From Desulfobacteraceae bacterium (GTDB taxonomy: Bacteria > Desulfobacterota > Desulfobacteria > Desulfobacterales > Desulfosalsimonadaceae), in the NCBI GenBank assembly GCA_003597945.1, contig QZJS01000075.1, positions 1 to 64,000 of the forward strand: 64,000 nucleotides of DNA. Direction: 5' to 3'. Position numbers and translations under genes: made by a program. Under the pieces are notes generated by a model. It was given only the letters and a program-made list of their open reading frames with translations, was not told the DNA's origin and ran no database searches. Each line of letters opens with the position of its first letter. The first letter of the stretch is position 1. Below are positions 1 to 10,581 of the stretch, in pieces.

Positions 1-300
1 GGCTTGCGCAATATCGAAGAATGCAGCGTACTTAGCGTACGTGAAATTCTGAGAGATTGCGCGTAACGCAGATATTGGACTTTTTACAAGGCCGTCATCT
101 TTCCTTTCCCCGAATGCCGGGCCATGCGCTTTTACCGTTTTATTGAAATTTTGCCGGCGACGCATTGCCGGGGCATAAACTTTACCGGTGAAAACTTTGC
201 CGGTTGCCTTGACGAAATTTTTAAGTTATATATGCGCACACGTCGGTATTCACAAGATTTTTTTTGTTTACCAAAGCAGTATGATGCAGAGGTCAGGACA

Positions 301-1206
301 ATGAACGACAAGCAGGCAATGTCCATCCTGATCACGGGAGGAAACGGTCAGCTCGGCATGGATTGCGCGCAGGTGCTGGGGCCGGATTACGCCGTCACCT
401 CAGTGGATATCGACACCACCGATATCACCGACCCGGCACAGGTGAACGCGATATGCCGAAAGGTCAACCCCGCGGTGATCATCAATTGCGCGGCCTATAC
501 CCAGGTGGATCATTGTGAAACCCATGTTGCGGCGGCCCGGGCCGTCAATGCCGAAGCGCCCGGCCATCTGGCGGCCTGCGCCCGTCAATGCGGCGCCGCC
601 CTGATCCATATTTCCACCGATTACGTGTTTGACGGCAAAAAACCACTGCCCACGCCCTATCGGGAAAACGATCCCACCGGCCCCGTATCCGTGTACGGCC
701 GAACCAAGCTGGACGGGGAACGCGCCGTTGCCGCGGCCGGCTGCCGTTTTATCATTCTAAGAACCGCCTGGCTCTATGGTTTTCACGGCCGCAATTTCTT
801 AAAAACCATGTTAAAAAAAGCCCTTTCGGCCCCGGAAACAACCCTTAAGGTGGTCAACGACCAGTTCGGGTCCCCCACATGGTCATACCGCCTGGCCCTC
901 CAGATCCGGCGGCTGATTGCCAGCGACGCCAGCGGGATCTACCATGCATCGGCTGAAGGATATGGCACCTGGTTTGACCTGGCGTCGTCTTTTCTTGAAA
1001 AAATGGGCGTGCCGCATCGCATCATGCCATGCGCCACGGCGGATTATCCCACGCCGGCGGTCCGACCGAAAAACGCCATCCTGGAAAACAATCGGCTAAA
1101 AGCCGAAGGGCTGAATATCATGGCGGACTGGCAAGAGGATCTGGATGAATACATCGCGACCTTTGGTAATCGATTGCGCGCCGAATGCCTGGATCCGGAC
1201 GGATAA
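301..1206 (+). CDS. rfbD: dTDP-4-dehydrorhamnose reductase
   Basis: ORF 124..1206; the internal Met at 301 (MNDKQAMSILITGGNGQLGMD) is the likely start; GGNGQLG Rossmann motif, STDYVFDG, YGRTKLDGE; adjacent to rfbB/A/C. Confidence 0.93.
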   Translation: MNDKQAMSILITGGNGQLGMDCAQVLGPDYAVTSVDIDTTDITDPAQVNAICRKVNPAVIINCAAYTQVDHCETHVAAARAVNAEAPGHLAACARQCGAALIHISTDYVFDGKKPLPTPYRENDPTGPVSVYGRTKLDGERAVAAAGCRFIILRTAWLYGFHGRNFLKTMLKKALSAPETTLKVVNDQFGSPTWSYRLALQIRRLIASDASGIYHASAEGYGTWFDLASSFLEKMGVPHRIMPCATADYPTPAVRPKNAILENNRLKAEGLNIMADWQEDLDEYIATFGNRLRAECLDPDG

Positions 1207-1322
1207 AACAATAAGATGCGCCCGATGGGGGGATTACCTGAACGGCATAATGATCGTTTCCTAAAAAATCGATGTCCGCGATCTTACCAATAATTTAATG
1301 TAAACAGGATATTAATATCAAA

Positions 1323-2366
1323 ATGAATATGCTTGTCACCGGCGGATGCGGATTTATCGGCAGCAATTTCATCCGGTACCTGTTCCAGGACGCTCCGGAT
1401 TTTAACGGCAGGATCATCAACATTGATTCGCTGACTTATGCCGGAAACCTTGAAAACCTGACCGATATTGCTGAAACTTTTCCGGATCGATACATCTTCG
1501 TCCATGCCGATATCTGCGATGCCGAGGCACTGGCCGCGGTCTTCTCGGATCATGGAATCGACACGGTCTGCCATTTTGCCGCGGAATCCCATGTGGACCG
1601 CTCCATCGTGGGGCCGGACGCCTTTATCCGGACCAACATTATCGGCACCTTCAACCTGCTGGAAATGGCACGGGACAAAAAGCTGAAACGGTTTCACCAC
1701 ATCAGCACGGACGAGGTCTACGGCAGCCTCGGACCGGACGGACGCTTCACCGAACAGACCGCCTATGATCCCAGCAGCCCGTATTCAGCGTCCAAGGCCG
1801 CCTCCGACCACCTGGTCCGGGCTTATTTCCGCACCTACGGCCTGTCCGTGACCCTGTCCAACTGCTCCAACAACTACGGGCCCTACCAGTTTCCGGAAAA
1901 GCTCATCCCCCTGATGATATTAAACGCCCGATCCGGCAAGGCCCTGCCGGTATACGGCGACGGCAAAAATATCCGGGACTGGCTCTATGTCAAGGACCAC
2001 TGCCGGGCAATCTGGGAAATCATCAAACACGGCGCTTTGGGGGAAACGTATAATGTGGGCGGGGACCACGAAATGGAAAACATCCGCCTGGTGGAGATGA
2101 TCTGCGACCTGATGGATGACATGGCCCCCCTTCCCGGCCGTTCTCCCCATCGCGGGCTCATCTCTTTTGTCAAGGACCGTCCGGGCCATGACCGGCGCTA
2201 TGCCATCGATGCCGGCAAAATAAGGGATGAATTGGGATGGACCCCGGAAACCACCCTTGAAAACGGCATCCGGGCAACCATCCAGTGGTACCTGGATCAT
2301 AGCGAATGGATCGAGCGGGTGCAATCCGGGGCCTACCGGGAATGGATCCAGCAACATTACCAATGA
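1323..2366 (+). CDS. rfbB: dTDP-glucose 4,6-dehydratase
   Basis: [71 protein letters not shown]. Confidence 0.96.
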   Translation: MNMLVTGGCGFIGSNFIRYLFQDAPDFNGRIINIDSLTYAGNLENLTDIAETFPDRYIFVHADICDAEALAAVFSDHGIDTVCHFAAESHVDRSIVGPDAFIRTNIIGTFNLLEMARDKKLKRFHHISTDEVYGSLGPDGRFTEQTAYDPSSPYSASKAASDHLVRAYFRTYGLSVTLSNCSNNYGPYQFPEKLIPLMILNARSGKALPVYGDGKNIRDWLYVKDHCRAIWEIIKHGALGETYNVGGDHEMENIRLVEMICDLMDDMAPLPGRSPHRGLISFVKDRPGHDRRYAIDAGKIRDELGWTPETTLENGIRATIQWYLDHSEWIERVQSGAYREWIQQHYQ

Positions 2367-2418
2367 AAACAAAAGCCGAGAGACGGGCATTCCGGTGCGA
2401 CGGTAATTGAAAGAGTCG

Positions 2419-2497
2419 CAGAAAGTCGATTGTGAGCGAGATCGTGGATTGCGGGAAAAAACCTAAAGACTCTCGAAACGAACCATCCGATTTTCTG
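2419..2497. repeat. Short member of structured repeat family, between rfbB and rfbA
   Basis: CAGAAAGTCGATTGTGAGCGAGATCGTGGATTGCGGGAAAAAACCTAAAGACTCTCGAAACGAACCATCCGATTTTCTG. Confidence 0.6.
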
Positions 2498-2534
2498 AGA
2501 AGCCATCAGAATATAAAAAAGAGGGAACCGAAAC

Positions 2535-3428
2535 ATGAAGGGAATCATCCTGGCCGGCGGGTCCGGCACCCGGCTTTATCCCCTGACCCGGGTCACCAGC
2601 AAGCAGCTCCTGCCGGTTTACGACAAACCCATGATCTATTACCCCCTGTCCGTGCTGATGCTGGGCGGCATCCGGGAAATCCTGATCATTTCCACCCCCC
2701 AGGACCTGCCCAATTTCAAGGCATTGCTCGGAGACGGCGCTTGGCTCGGGCTGTCCATTCAATACCGGGAGCAGCCCCGGCCTGAAGGGATCGCCCAGGC
2801 GTTTGTCATCGGCAAACAATTTATCGGCCATGACCCGGTCTGCCTGATCCTGGGGGACAATATTTTTTACGGCCACAACCTGTCGGGCATCCTGAAAAAC
2901 GCATTTAAATCCAACGCCGGAGGGACCGTGTTCGGCTATCACGTCCAGGACCCGGCCCGTTACGGCGTGGTGGAATTCGACGCCAACGGCTCCGTCATCG
3001 GCATTGAGGAAAAGCCGAAACAGCCCAAATCCAATTATGCGGTATCAGGCCTTTATATCTATGACAATGATGTGATCGCCATCTCCGAAAACCTCAGGCC
3101 ATCGGACCGGGGGGAACTGGAAATCACCGATGTCAACAAGGTCTATCTCAATCAAAACCGACTGAAAATGCAGATTCTCGGTAGGGGGTTCGCATGGCTT
3201 GATATGGGCACCCATGAATCCATGCAGCAGGCCGCCAGCTATGTCCGGGCCGTGCAGAACCGGCAGGGATTTAAAATCGCCTGCATCGAGGAGATCGCCT
3301 ATCGCCTCGGCTATATTCAAGCGGAAGACCTGAGTCGGCAAGCCGTTGACATGAAAAACAGCGATTACGGAAAATATCTGATGGAAATATCCAACACCAA
3401 GCGATCGGAGCTGGTCAAATGGCTCTAA
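2535..3428 (+). CDS. rfbA: glucose-1-phosphate thymidylyltransferase
   Basis: [64 protein letters not shown]. Confidence 0.97.
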   Translation: MKGIILAGGSGTRLYPLTRVTSKQLLPVYDKPMIYYPLSVLMLGGIREILIISTPQDLPNFKALLGDGAWLGLSIQYREQPRPEGIAQAFVIGKQFIGHDPVCLILGDNIFYGHNLSGILKNAFKSNAGGTVFGYHVQDPARYGVVEFDANGSVIGIEEKPKQPKSNYAVSGLYIYDNDVIAISENLRPSDRGELEITDVNKVYLNQNRLKMQILGRGFAWLDMGTHESMQQAASYVRAVQNRQGFKIACIEEIAYRLGYIQAEDLSRQAVDMKNSDYGKYLMEISNTKRSELVKWL

Positions 3429-3985
3429 CCGTCACCCGATGCGACCTGCCCGGGGTCCTGATCATTAAACCGCCGCATTTTGCAGATCATCGCGGTTTTT
3501 TCATGGAGACCCATCACCAGGAGCGATACGCCGAAGCCGGGGTGGAACGGGTATTTGTCCAGGACAACCACTCCCGTTCAAAAAAGCATGTATTGAGGGG
3601 TTTGCATTATCAGCTCACCCGGCCCCAGGCTAAACTGGTATTTGTAATTTCCGGCGAAATCTTCGATGTGGCCGCAGATATCCGAAAAGGGTCGCCGACC
3701 TTCGGCAAATGGACGGGCGCGTACCTGTCGGATGAAAACAAGCATCAGATATACGTGCCGGAGGGGTTTGCCCACGGATTTATGGTGCTCAGCGAATTCG
3801 CGGACGTGATCTACAAATGCACGGATTTTTACGCCCCCGGCGACGAACGGGGCATTTACTGGGCCGATCCGTCCATTGCCATCGACTGGCCGATCAAAAA
3901 TCCCATACTCTCGGACAAGGACCAAAAATGCCCGGGCCTTGCAGATGCCGGCGCGGCGGGGCATCTGCCGGTGTATCGCGCCTGA
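3419..3985 (+). CDS. rfbC: dTDP-4-dehydrorhamnose 3,5-epimerase
   Basis: [28 protein letters not shown]-like segment, SDEN; overlaps the rfbA end. Confidence 0.95.
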   Translation: MALTVTRCDLPGVLIIKPPHFADHRGFFMETHHQERYAEAGVERVFVQDNHSRSKKHVLRGLHYQLTRPQAKLVFVISGEIFDVAADIRKGSPTFGKWTGAYLSDENKHQIYVPEGFAHGFMVLSEFADVIYKCTDFYAPGDERGIYWADPSIAIDWPIKNPILSDKDQKCPGLADAGAAGHLPVYRA

Positions 3986-3993
3986 TTCCTGAT

Positions 3994-4608
3994 ATGAACG
4001 CATACCAGAAGGAACAGATTGACGCCTTGAACATGGTTTGGCGTTATTTTGACTCTCAGGGTGCATCCCGCTTGGCCGAACTCAGAGCCGCCATAACCGG
4101 ATATCTTGCATTCCGGCAGCGGGTGGCGGCCTTTCTGGAAACCCATTTTAAAACCATTTGCACAAAAAAATGTTATCAGAGCCGACAGAGCGCCTGCTGC
4201 TCAAAAGACGGGATCATTACTTTTTTTGCCGATGTGGCGATCAACGCCTTGATTTCTTCCCAGCCGGAAATGAAACTGCTGTCGGACGCCATTGCTCATC
4301 CATACCAAGCGGATAAATGCATTTTTCTTTCAAAAAACGGCTGCACCTGGCGCCTCAAACCGGTGGTCTGCGAATTCTTTCTCTGCGATATGGCTGAACA
4401 ACAGGTTTTTCCGGTTAAACCCGAGGCACAATCACAATGGGAAGCATTAAACGCCGAAAAAAAAACTTACACATGGCCGGACCAACCGGTGCTGTTTGAA
4501 ATGATAGAAAAAGAATTCATCATGCACGGCTATCGATCACCCCTGATGTATCTCCACAACAGTCCGGGACTTATCCGGATCAGGCGCGCCAGAAATGAAT
4601 CGTCCTAG
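3994..4608 (+). CDS. Cys-rich protein, possibly YkgJ-like putative Fe-S/Zn binding
   Basis: Internal ATG at 3994 in ORF 3817..4608; C-x3-C...CC...C..NGCTWRLKPVVCEFFLC pattern. Confidence 0.55.
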   Translation: MNAYQKEQIDALNMVWRYFDSQGASRLAELRAAITGYLAFRQRVAAFLETHFKTICTKKCYQSRQSACCSKDGIITFFADVAINALISSQPEMKLLSDAIAHPYQADKCIFLSKNGCTWRLKPVVCEFFLCDMAEQQVFPVKPEAQSQWEALNAEKKTYTWPDQPVLFEMIEKEFIMHGYRSPLMYLHNSPGLIRIRRARNESS

Positions 4609-4645
4609 CACCGAGTTGCCGTAAACAGAAGCATGGGAGGATAAT

Positions 4646-5194
4646 ATGAAAGGATGGACCGAGGAAGAACTTAGAAACAGGGAATTGATGGCGCCGTGCG
4701 GACTCTACTGCGGTCTGTGCGGGATTTATATTGCCACAAGGGACAACAATTTCAAATTCAAGGAAAGACTGGCAAGCATCTACGGATCAAAACCCGAAGA
4801 AACCGAGTGCCTCGGGTGCATGCAGCCTGATCCCGCCAAAACACTCTACGGATACTGCCAGTCATGCAAAATTCGGGATTGCATCCGGGAAAAAAATATT
4901 TATTCCTGCCACCAGTGCGGCCAATGGCCTTGCGAGCAGATCAAGGATTTTCCGATTTCTACCGGCAAAAGAGTAATGATGAGAACCATCCCGTTATGGC
5001 GGGAAAAAGTGGCCGCGCTCGGCAACACGGAGGGAAGTGTCGCGTGGGCAAGATCGGAATGTGAGCGATATCATTGCGATACCTGCGGCGCCCCGCTTTT
5101 CAGAGGCGCCCAGAAATGCCGGGCCTGTAAAGCCGAAATCGCCCATGACCTCGACGGGACTTTCAAACTTACCCCGGAAAAATCACAAAAATGA
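4646..5194 (+). CDS. DUF3795-like Cys-rich protein
   Basis: MAPCGLYCGLCGIYIATRDN..., CLGCMQPDP, CQSCKIRDC, CHQCGQWPC, C-terminal zinc-ribbon-like CDTCG..CRAC. Confidence 0.75.
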   Translation: MKGWTEEELRNRELMAPCGLYCGLCGIYIATRDNNFKFKERLASIYGSKPEETECLGCMQPDPAKTLYGYCQSCKIRDCIREKNIYSCHQCGQWPCEQIKDFPISTGKRVMMRTIPLWREKVAALGNTEGSVAWARSECERYHCDTCGAPLFRGAQKCRACKAEIAHDLDGTFKLTPEKSQK

Positions 5195-5278
5195 TGTCCG
5201 GCTCAGAAATACTTTCTCACCTGTATACACATTCGGAGCATTCGGCTATGTTTTATGGGTGTGCATTTGTCCCACACC

Positions 5279-5662
5279 TTAACCGGCAGCCTTCCGGTCA
5301 TTGGCATTATATTTCCGGTGCGTGTAGATCTTGACAAAGGCTTTAATGGCTTCAAGCTGCTCATCCTTTGGTCCGATAAATTCCACGCCGGTAAAAAAAC
5401 AGCCTGAATCATTGCAATAACGGCTGGTCACCACTTTTCCTCTAACCTTTATTTTCTTTCCTTCCAGATCAATGGTCAAGAGCAGAACAAATGTCCCTAT
5501 CAATTTCTTTTCCGTTTCCAGGAGTACTCCGGTTTGGCTGAGATTGAGAGTTCGACCGATACCGCGATCGATTTTTTCCAGTTCTTCATTAAACAGAATG
5601 TAAACCACCCTGTTTTCAGTAGCGATTCTGGGGCATCTTCTTTTTTCACTGACAAATGTCAT
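5279..5662 (-). CDS. PilZ domain protein
   Basis: EKRRCPRI...TLNLSQTGVLLETEKKL...GVEFIGPKDE; PilZ-like RxxxR and (D/N)xSxxG pattern. Confidence 0.75.
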   Translation of the reverse strand: MTFVSEKRRCPRIATENRVVYILFNEELEKIDRGIGRTLNLSQTGVLLETEKKLIGTFVLLLTIDLEGKKIKVRGKVVTSRYCNDSGCFFTGVEFIGPKDEQLEAIKAFVKIYTHRKYNANDRKAAG

Positions 5663-5968
5663 TGCCTACCATCCGAAGGAAACCAAATAAGGATAAACTG
5701 AAAAACACTATCATTGGAAACCGGATATTGTGTATTTGTAACATAAAATTGTAAAATTTTATATTAAAATATGCAAAACAACAGCGCAATCATCTTTTGT
5801 CTGATTTTTTTGTAGGGATTATCCTACATTTAAAAGATAACATGTTGATTATAATCAAAAAAATAATTTTTAAAACAGATTATGATAATAAAAAGACAGC
5901 GGGCAGGAAAGTTACCGCGGGAAACATTGCTGGTTTATCAAGCTGATGGCAACTTATTGATTTTTTTA

Positions 5969-6046
<78 letters not shown>

Positions 6047-6097
6047 ATGTCTTGCGGCGCTTTTACCATCGATTGATCCAGGTTGCAAGTCGATATA

Positions 6098-6910
6098 TCA
6101 TTTTCCTGACTGAAAATATGCGTCGACGGCTTTTCGGATATGAATTCCCACATCCGAGAGAAACCGGGGATCTTTTAATGCATCCCTGGCCGCCGGGTTG
6201 GTCAGGTACCCTGCCTCCAGCACCACCGCCGGTGCATCGACGCCCTGGAGCACCCGCAACGGGGCCTGCCGGATCTCCACCGCAGGTATGCGGAGATCGG
6301 ACTGGAACTGCGATTTCAGGCATTCGGCCAGGTTCAGGCCCGCGGTTTCATGGCGGGGCTGGATTTCGCGCCACAGGATGCCATCATTGTTTTGCACCTT
6401 TGAAGACGTAACCGGGACCTGCGCATCCGCCCCGTGACGCCGGGCCATGTCCGGATGATCCCCGAAAGTGTATATTTCCCAGGCGTTGACATGCTGCTGC
6501 CGACTGCCGCCCAGATGAAGACTGATAAACAGATCGGCCCGGTGCTGATTGGCGGCCGAGGCCCGACGGGCCAAATCCAGGTGGTAATCTCCGGTCCGGG
6601 TCAGCACCACCCGGTAATCCGGCCGCAGAGCATCCGCCATGGCAAGAGCGAGAAGCAGGGTTATATCCTTTTCATATTCACCCCCCCGACTTTCGGCTCC
6701 CCTGTCATGCCCACCGTGGCCCGGATCGATCACGATCACGCGGGTACCGCCGGAATCGGACGCGGCCAGCGCGCTGCCGCTGGTCCCATGCGGGACCGTC
6801 AGCGCCGCGGACAGCATTGCCAGACCCCAAAAAAAGGATACATGGCGTTGCATCTGTTTTTTGAATGCCGTCATATCAATGCCTTGTCTTTCTTTTATTT
6901 TTCTTGACAC
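6098..6910 (-). CDS. N-acetylmuramoyl-L-alanine amidase (Amidase_3), exported
   Basis: [29 protein letters not shown]..., [42 protein letters not shown]; start may be the Met near 6874. Confidence 0.88.
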   Translation of the reverse strand: MSRKIKERQGIDMTAFKKQMQRHVSFFWGLAMLSAALTVPHGTSGSALAASDSGGTRVIVIDPGHGGHDRGAESRGGEYEKDITLLLALAMADALRPDYRVVLTRTGDYHLDLARRASAANQHRADLFISLHLGGSRQQHVNAWEIYTFGDHPDMARRHGADAQVPVTSSKVQNNDGILWREIQPRHETAGLNLAECLKSQFQSDLRIPAVEIRQAPLRVLQGVDAPAVVLEAGYLTNPAARDALKDPRFLSDVGIHIRKAVDAYFQSGK

Positions 6911-7072
6911 CCTTATAAATAGATATTAATTTTATCGGCAAATGAGCGCAAAATATTTGATTTTTTTATAAACTCAGGATGTTGACGGTATCGGCAGCCG
7001 GGCGGGCGCCCTGACTGCCGTTCATTTTTATTACCCGAACGCTTCGGGAAAATAAAGCAAATAATACCCATT

Positions 7073-7158
7073 GCGAGAGTGGCGGAACTGGTAGACGCAC
7101 TGGACTTAGGATCCAGCTCTGCTAAAGAGTGGGAGTTCGAGTCTCCCCTCTCGCACCA
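7073..7158 (+). tRNA. tRNA-Leu (TAG)
   Basis: GCGAGAGTGGCGGAACTGGTAGACGCACTGGACTTAGGATCC...GTTCGAGTCTCCCCTCTCGCACCA, long variable arm. Confidence 0.95.
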
Positions 7159-7214
7159 CACGGATACCCCCGAAATAATTCGGTTGAAATTCTAATATGG
7201 AGAGGAAATATCTT

Positions 7215-8546
7215 ATGCAGGTAACAGTGGAAGACATCAGCGCGGTAAAAAAAAAAATCAATGTTGAAATCCCGAAAGAAGATGTCGTACGGGAGATTGA
7301 TTCAGCCTATCAGAAAATCAAAAGCACCGCCAAAATCAAGGGATACCGGCCGGGCAAAACCCCCCGGGCCGTTTTAGAGCGGATCTTTAAAAAAGATGTG
7401 CATGCGGAAGTCGCCGGCACCCTGATCCAGAACTCCCTCATTGAGGCCGTAAAGGAAAAAAATCTTGCCTTTCTTGGAACGCCTCAAATCGATACCCCGG
7501 AACTCAACCCGGACGGTCCTTTTATCTACAATGCAACGGTAGAAGTCAAGCCCGAGCTTGCATCCATTGACTTTGCCGGGATCAAGCTGACACAGAAAAC
7601 CTACAAAGCCTCGGAAAGCGAGATCGATAACCAGATCAGCCTGCTCCAGCGCCAACTGGCCCAGTTAAAGCCGATCACGGAAGAACGGCCGGTGCAGGAT
7701 GGCGACTATGCCATCATTGATTATGAAGGGTTCAAAGACGGCCGACCCTTTGAAGAGACACAAAAGACGACCGATTATAATTTGAAAATCGGCCAGAACA
7801 CGATCACCCAAGACTTCGACAAGGCGCTGGTTGGCATGAACCCGGGGGAGAAAAAGGATTTTGAAATCGATTTTCCGGTCACCTATCACAATGCCAAACT
7901 TGCCGGTCAGCACATTGCCTTTCAGGTGCATTTAAAGGAAATCCGCGAGCAGATCCTGCCGGAACTGGACGCGGAATTTGCCGGATCTCTGGGCAATTAC
8001 AAATCCATGGACGAGGTAAGAAATGAAATCCGGGCCAATCTGCAGGCCGGCTACGACAAACGCTCCCAGCAGGAGCTGCACGAGCAGATTTTTGAAAAGC
8101 TCATGACGGAACCCTTTGAAATTCCGGATTCGCTGGTGCAGTATGAACTCGACGACATCATCTACGACACCGAGATGCGATTCGCCCAGAACAATATGAA
8201 AATGGAAGACGTGGGCCTGACCCGTGAAAAGCTGGAGACGGAATACCGGAATGTGGCGGAAAAGCAGGTGCGGCGCCATCTATTTCTGTCAAAAATCATT
8301 GAACAGGCAAACCTCCAGATCAGCGATGACGAACTGAGTGCCGAATTTGAAAAACTCGCCGGGACCCTTAAACAACCCGCCGATGCCATCAAACAATATT
8401 ACGCGCAGAGCCCGGAGAAACGCGACGGATTCAAACACGCGCTACTTGAAAAAAAAGCAATTGATCTTATTGTTGAAAAAGCGGAAGTTGAAAATGTCGC
8501 GGTGGAAGCGGCCGAATCGGCCCCTGAAACCGCATCCGCCGAATAA
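7215..8546 (+). CDS. tig: trigger factor (peptidyl-prolyl isomerase)
   Basis: MQVTVEDISAVKKKINVEIPKEDV...KIKGYRPGKTPRAVLERIF; gene order before clpP/clpX. Confidence 0.95.
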   Translation: MQVTVEDISAVKKKINVEIPKEDVVREIDSAYQKIKSTAKIKGYRPGKTPRAVLERIFKKDVHAEVAGTLIQNSLIEAVKEKNLAFLGTPQIDTPELNPDGPFIYNATVEVKPELASIDFAGIKLTQKTYKASESEIDNQISLLQRQLAQLKPITEERPVQDGDYAIIDYEGFKDGRPFEETQKTTDYNLKIGQNTITQDFDKALVGMNPGEKKDFEIDFPVTYHNAKLAGQHIAFQVHLKEIREQILPELDAEFAGSLGNYKSMDEVRNEIRANLQAGYDKRSQQELHEQIFEKLMTEPFEIPDSLVQYELDDIIYDTEMRFAQNNMKMEDVGLTREKLETEYRNVAEKQVRRHLFLSKIIEQANLQISDDELSAEFEKLAGTLKQPADAIKQYYAQSPEKRDGFKHALLEKKAIDLIVEKAEVENVAVEAAESAPETASAE

Positions 8547-8629
8547 TCCGGAGGCAGTTGCTTTTAAGCTGCAAGCCATTTGCTAAAATTTAATAAATTA
8601 GACTCAATATCAATCCAAGGAGGCCGACA

Positions 8630-9241
8630 TTGCCTTTAATACCAATGGTTATCGAACAGACCAGCAAGGGGGAGCGGGCCTACGACATATACTCCCGCCT
8701 TCTCAAGGATCGGATCGTATTTCTGGGAACCGCCATCAACGATGAAGTGGCCAATCTGCTTATCGCCCAGATGCTCTTTCTCGAATCCGACGATCCGGAC
8801 AAGGATATCAACTTTTACATCAATTCACCGGGCGGTTCCGTGACCGCCGGTATGGCGGTATACGATACCATGCAGTATATCAAGCCCGATATCACCACCG
8901 TGTGCATCGGCCAGGCCGCCAGCATGGGCGCCATTCTTCTGGCCGCCGGCGCGGCGAAAAAGCGCTATTCCCTGCCCAATTCCCGCATCCTGATCCATCA
9001 GCCCATGGGCGGGGTTCAAGGACAGGCTTCTGACATCAAAATACAGGCCGAGGAAATCATCCGCCTGCGGGGTACGCTTAACAAGATCCTGGCTTTTCAC
9101 ACCGGACAGGATCTCGATAAAGTGGAAAAAGACACGGACCGCGACCTGTTCATGAGCGGTGAAGAGGCCAGAACTTACGGCCTGATCGATCATGTCATCA
9201 ACAACCGGAATGATCTCGACGCAATTGTAACGGAGACCTGA
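8630..9241 (+). CDS. clpP: ATP-dependent Clp protease proteolytic subunit (TTG start)
   Basis: [63 protein letters not shown] 6-9 nt upstream of the TTG. Confidence 0.97.
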   Translation: MPLIPMVIEQTSKGERAYDIYSRLLKDRIVFLGTAINDEVANLLIAQMLFLESDDPDKDINFYINSPGGSVTAGMAVYDTMQYIKPDITTVCIGQAASMGAILLAAGAAKKRYSLPNSRILIHQPMGGVQGQASDIKIQAEEIIRLRGTLNKILAFHTGQDLDKVEKDTDRDLFMSGEEARTYGLIDHVINNRNDLDAIVTET

Positions 9242-9242
9242 T

Positions 9243-10490
9243 ATGCCATCCAAAGGGAGCAACGGAACCGACAACCTGTTTTGCTCGTTCTGCGGGAAAA
9301 ATCAGCAGGAAGTCAAAAAGCTGATCGCGGGACCTGCTGTATACATATGCGATGAATGCATCCAGCTCTGTAGTGAAATCATTGATGAAGAGAGCGTAAA
9401 AGACACCGATATCGGCAGCCGGCTGCTGGCGCCGACCGAAATCAAGAAAAAGCTGGATGATTACGTCATCCAGCAGGATCACGCCAAAAAAGTGCTTTCC
9501 GTCGCGGTGCACAACCACTACAAGCGCCTCGACACCACCGTGAGCACCGATGACGTGGAAATCCAGAAAAGCAATATTTTGCTCATCGGTCCCACGGGAT
9601 CGGGCAAAACCCTGCTGGCCCAGACGCTCGCGCGCTTTCTCAACGTGCCGTTCACCATCGCCGACGCCACCAGCCTGACCGAGGCCGGCTATGTTGGAGA
9701 AGATGTTGAAAATATTATTCTTTCACTTCTTCAGAATGCGGATTACGACCTGGAAAAAGCCCAGCGCGGCATCGTATACATTGATGAGATCGACAAGATC
9801 GCCCTGGCTTCGGACAACCCGTCCATCACCCGGGATGTTTCCGGCGAAGGGGTGCAGCAGGCCCTGCTCAAGATCATCGAAGGAACCCAGGCCAGCGTTC
9901 CGCCCAAGGGCGGACGAAAGCATCCTCAGCAGGATTTCGTCAAGGTGGATACCTCAAACATCCTCTTTATCTGCGGAGGCACGTTCACCCGGCTGGAGCA
10001 GATTATCCGACAGCGGATCGGCGCCAAGGTCATGGGATTCGGCTCAAAACTCATCGGTCAGAACAAGCAGGAAACCAGCGAAATACTGCGCATGGTGGAA
10101 ACCCAGGATCTTATCAAATTCGGCCTGATCCCCGAATTCATGGGACGACTGCCCGTGGTGGCCACTCTGGAGGAACTGGATGAAACGGCACTGGTGCGGA
10201 TTTTGTCCGAGCCGAAAAACGCCATCATCAAGCAGTTTCAGAAACTGTTTGAAATGGAGGGCGTCAACCTGCGGTTCACCGACAGCGCCCTCACGGCCAT
10301 CGCCCGGGAAAGCCGGAAACGAAACGCCGGAGCCCGTGGACTGCGCGCCGTACTTGAAAATACCATGCTTGATATCATGTATGAACTTCCTTCCATCGGC
10401 GGCGTAAAGGAATGCGTCGTGGGTGAAGAAGTCATCATAAACCAGGAACAACCGATCCTGCTTTTTGAAAAACCTAAAAAACAGGCATAA
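9243..10490 (+). CDS. clpX: ATP-dependent Clp protease ATP-binding subunit ClpX
   Basis: [27 protein letters not shown] zinc finger, [23 protein letters not shown]. Confidence 0.98.
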   Translation: MPSKGSNGTDNLFCSFCGKNQQEVKKLIAGPAVYICDECIQLCSEIIDEESVKDTDIGSRLLAPTEIKKKLDDYVIQQDHAKKVLSVAVHNHYKRLDTTVSTDDVEIQKSNILLIGPTGSGKTLLAQTLARFLNVPFTIADATSLTEAGYVGEDVENIILSLLQNADYDLEKAQRGIVYIDEIDKIALASDNPSITRDVSGEGVQQALLKIIEGTQASVPPKGGRKHPQQDFVKVDTSNILFICGGTFTRLEQIIRQRIGAKVMGFGSKLIGQNKQETSEILRMVETQDLIKFGLIPEFMGRLPVVATLEELDETALVRILSEPKNAIIKQFQKLFEMEGVNLRFTDSALTAIARESRKRNAGARGLRAVLENTMLDIMYELPSIGGVKECVVGEEVIINQEQPILLFEKPKKQA

Positions 10491-10581
10491 ACCCGTATCG
10501 CGCCCCGATGCCCGGGAAATGGAACCGCCGCTGTTTCGGCGTAATAATATATTGATCTAACAGCAGAATCTTATCAAATCT

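Noticed and set aside
6913-7161. ORF MWCERGDSNSHSLAELDPKSSASTSSATLA
   Set aside because: Antisense translation of tRNA-Leu
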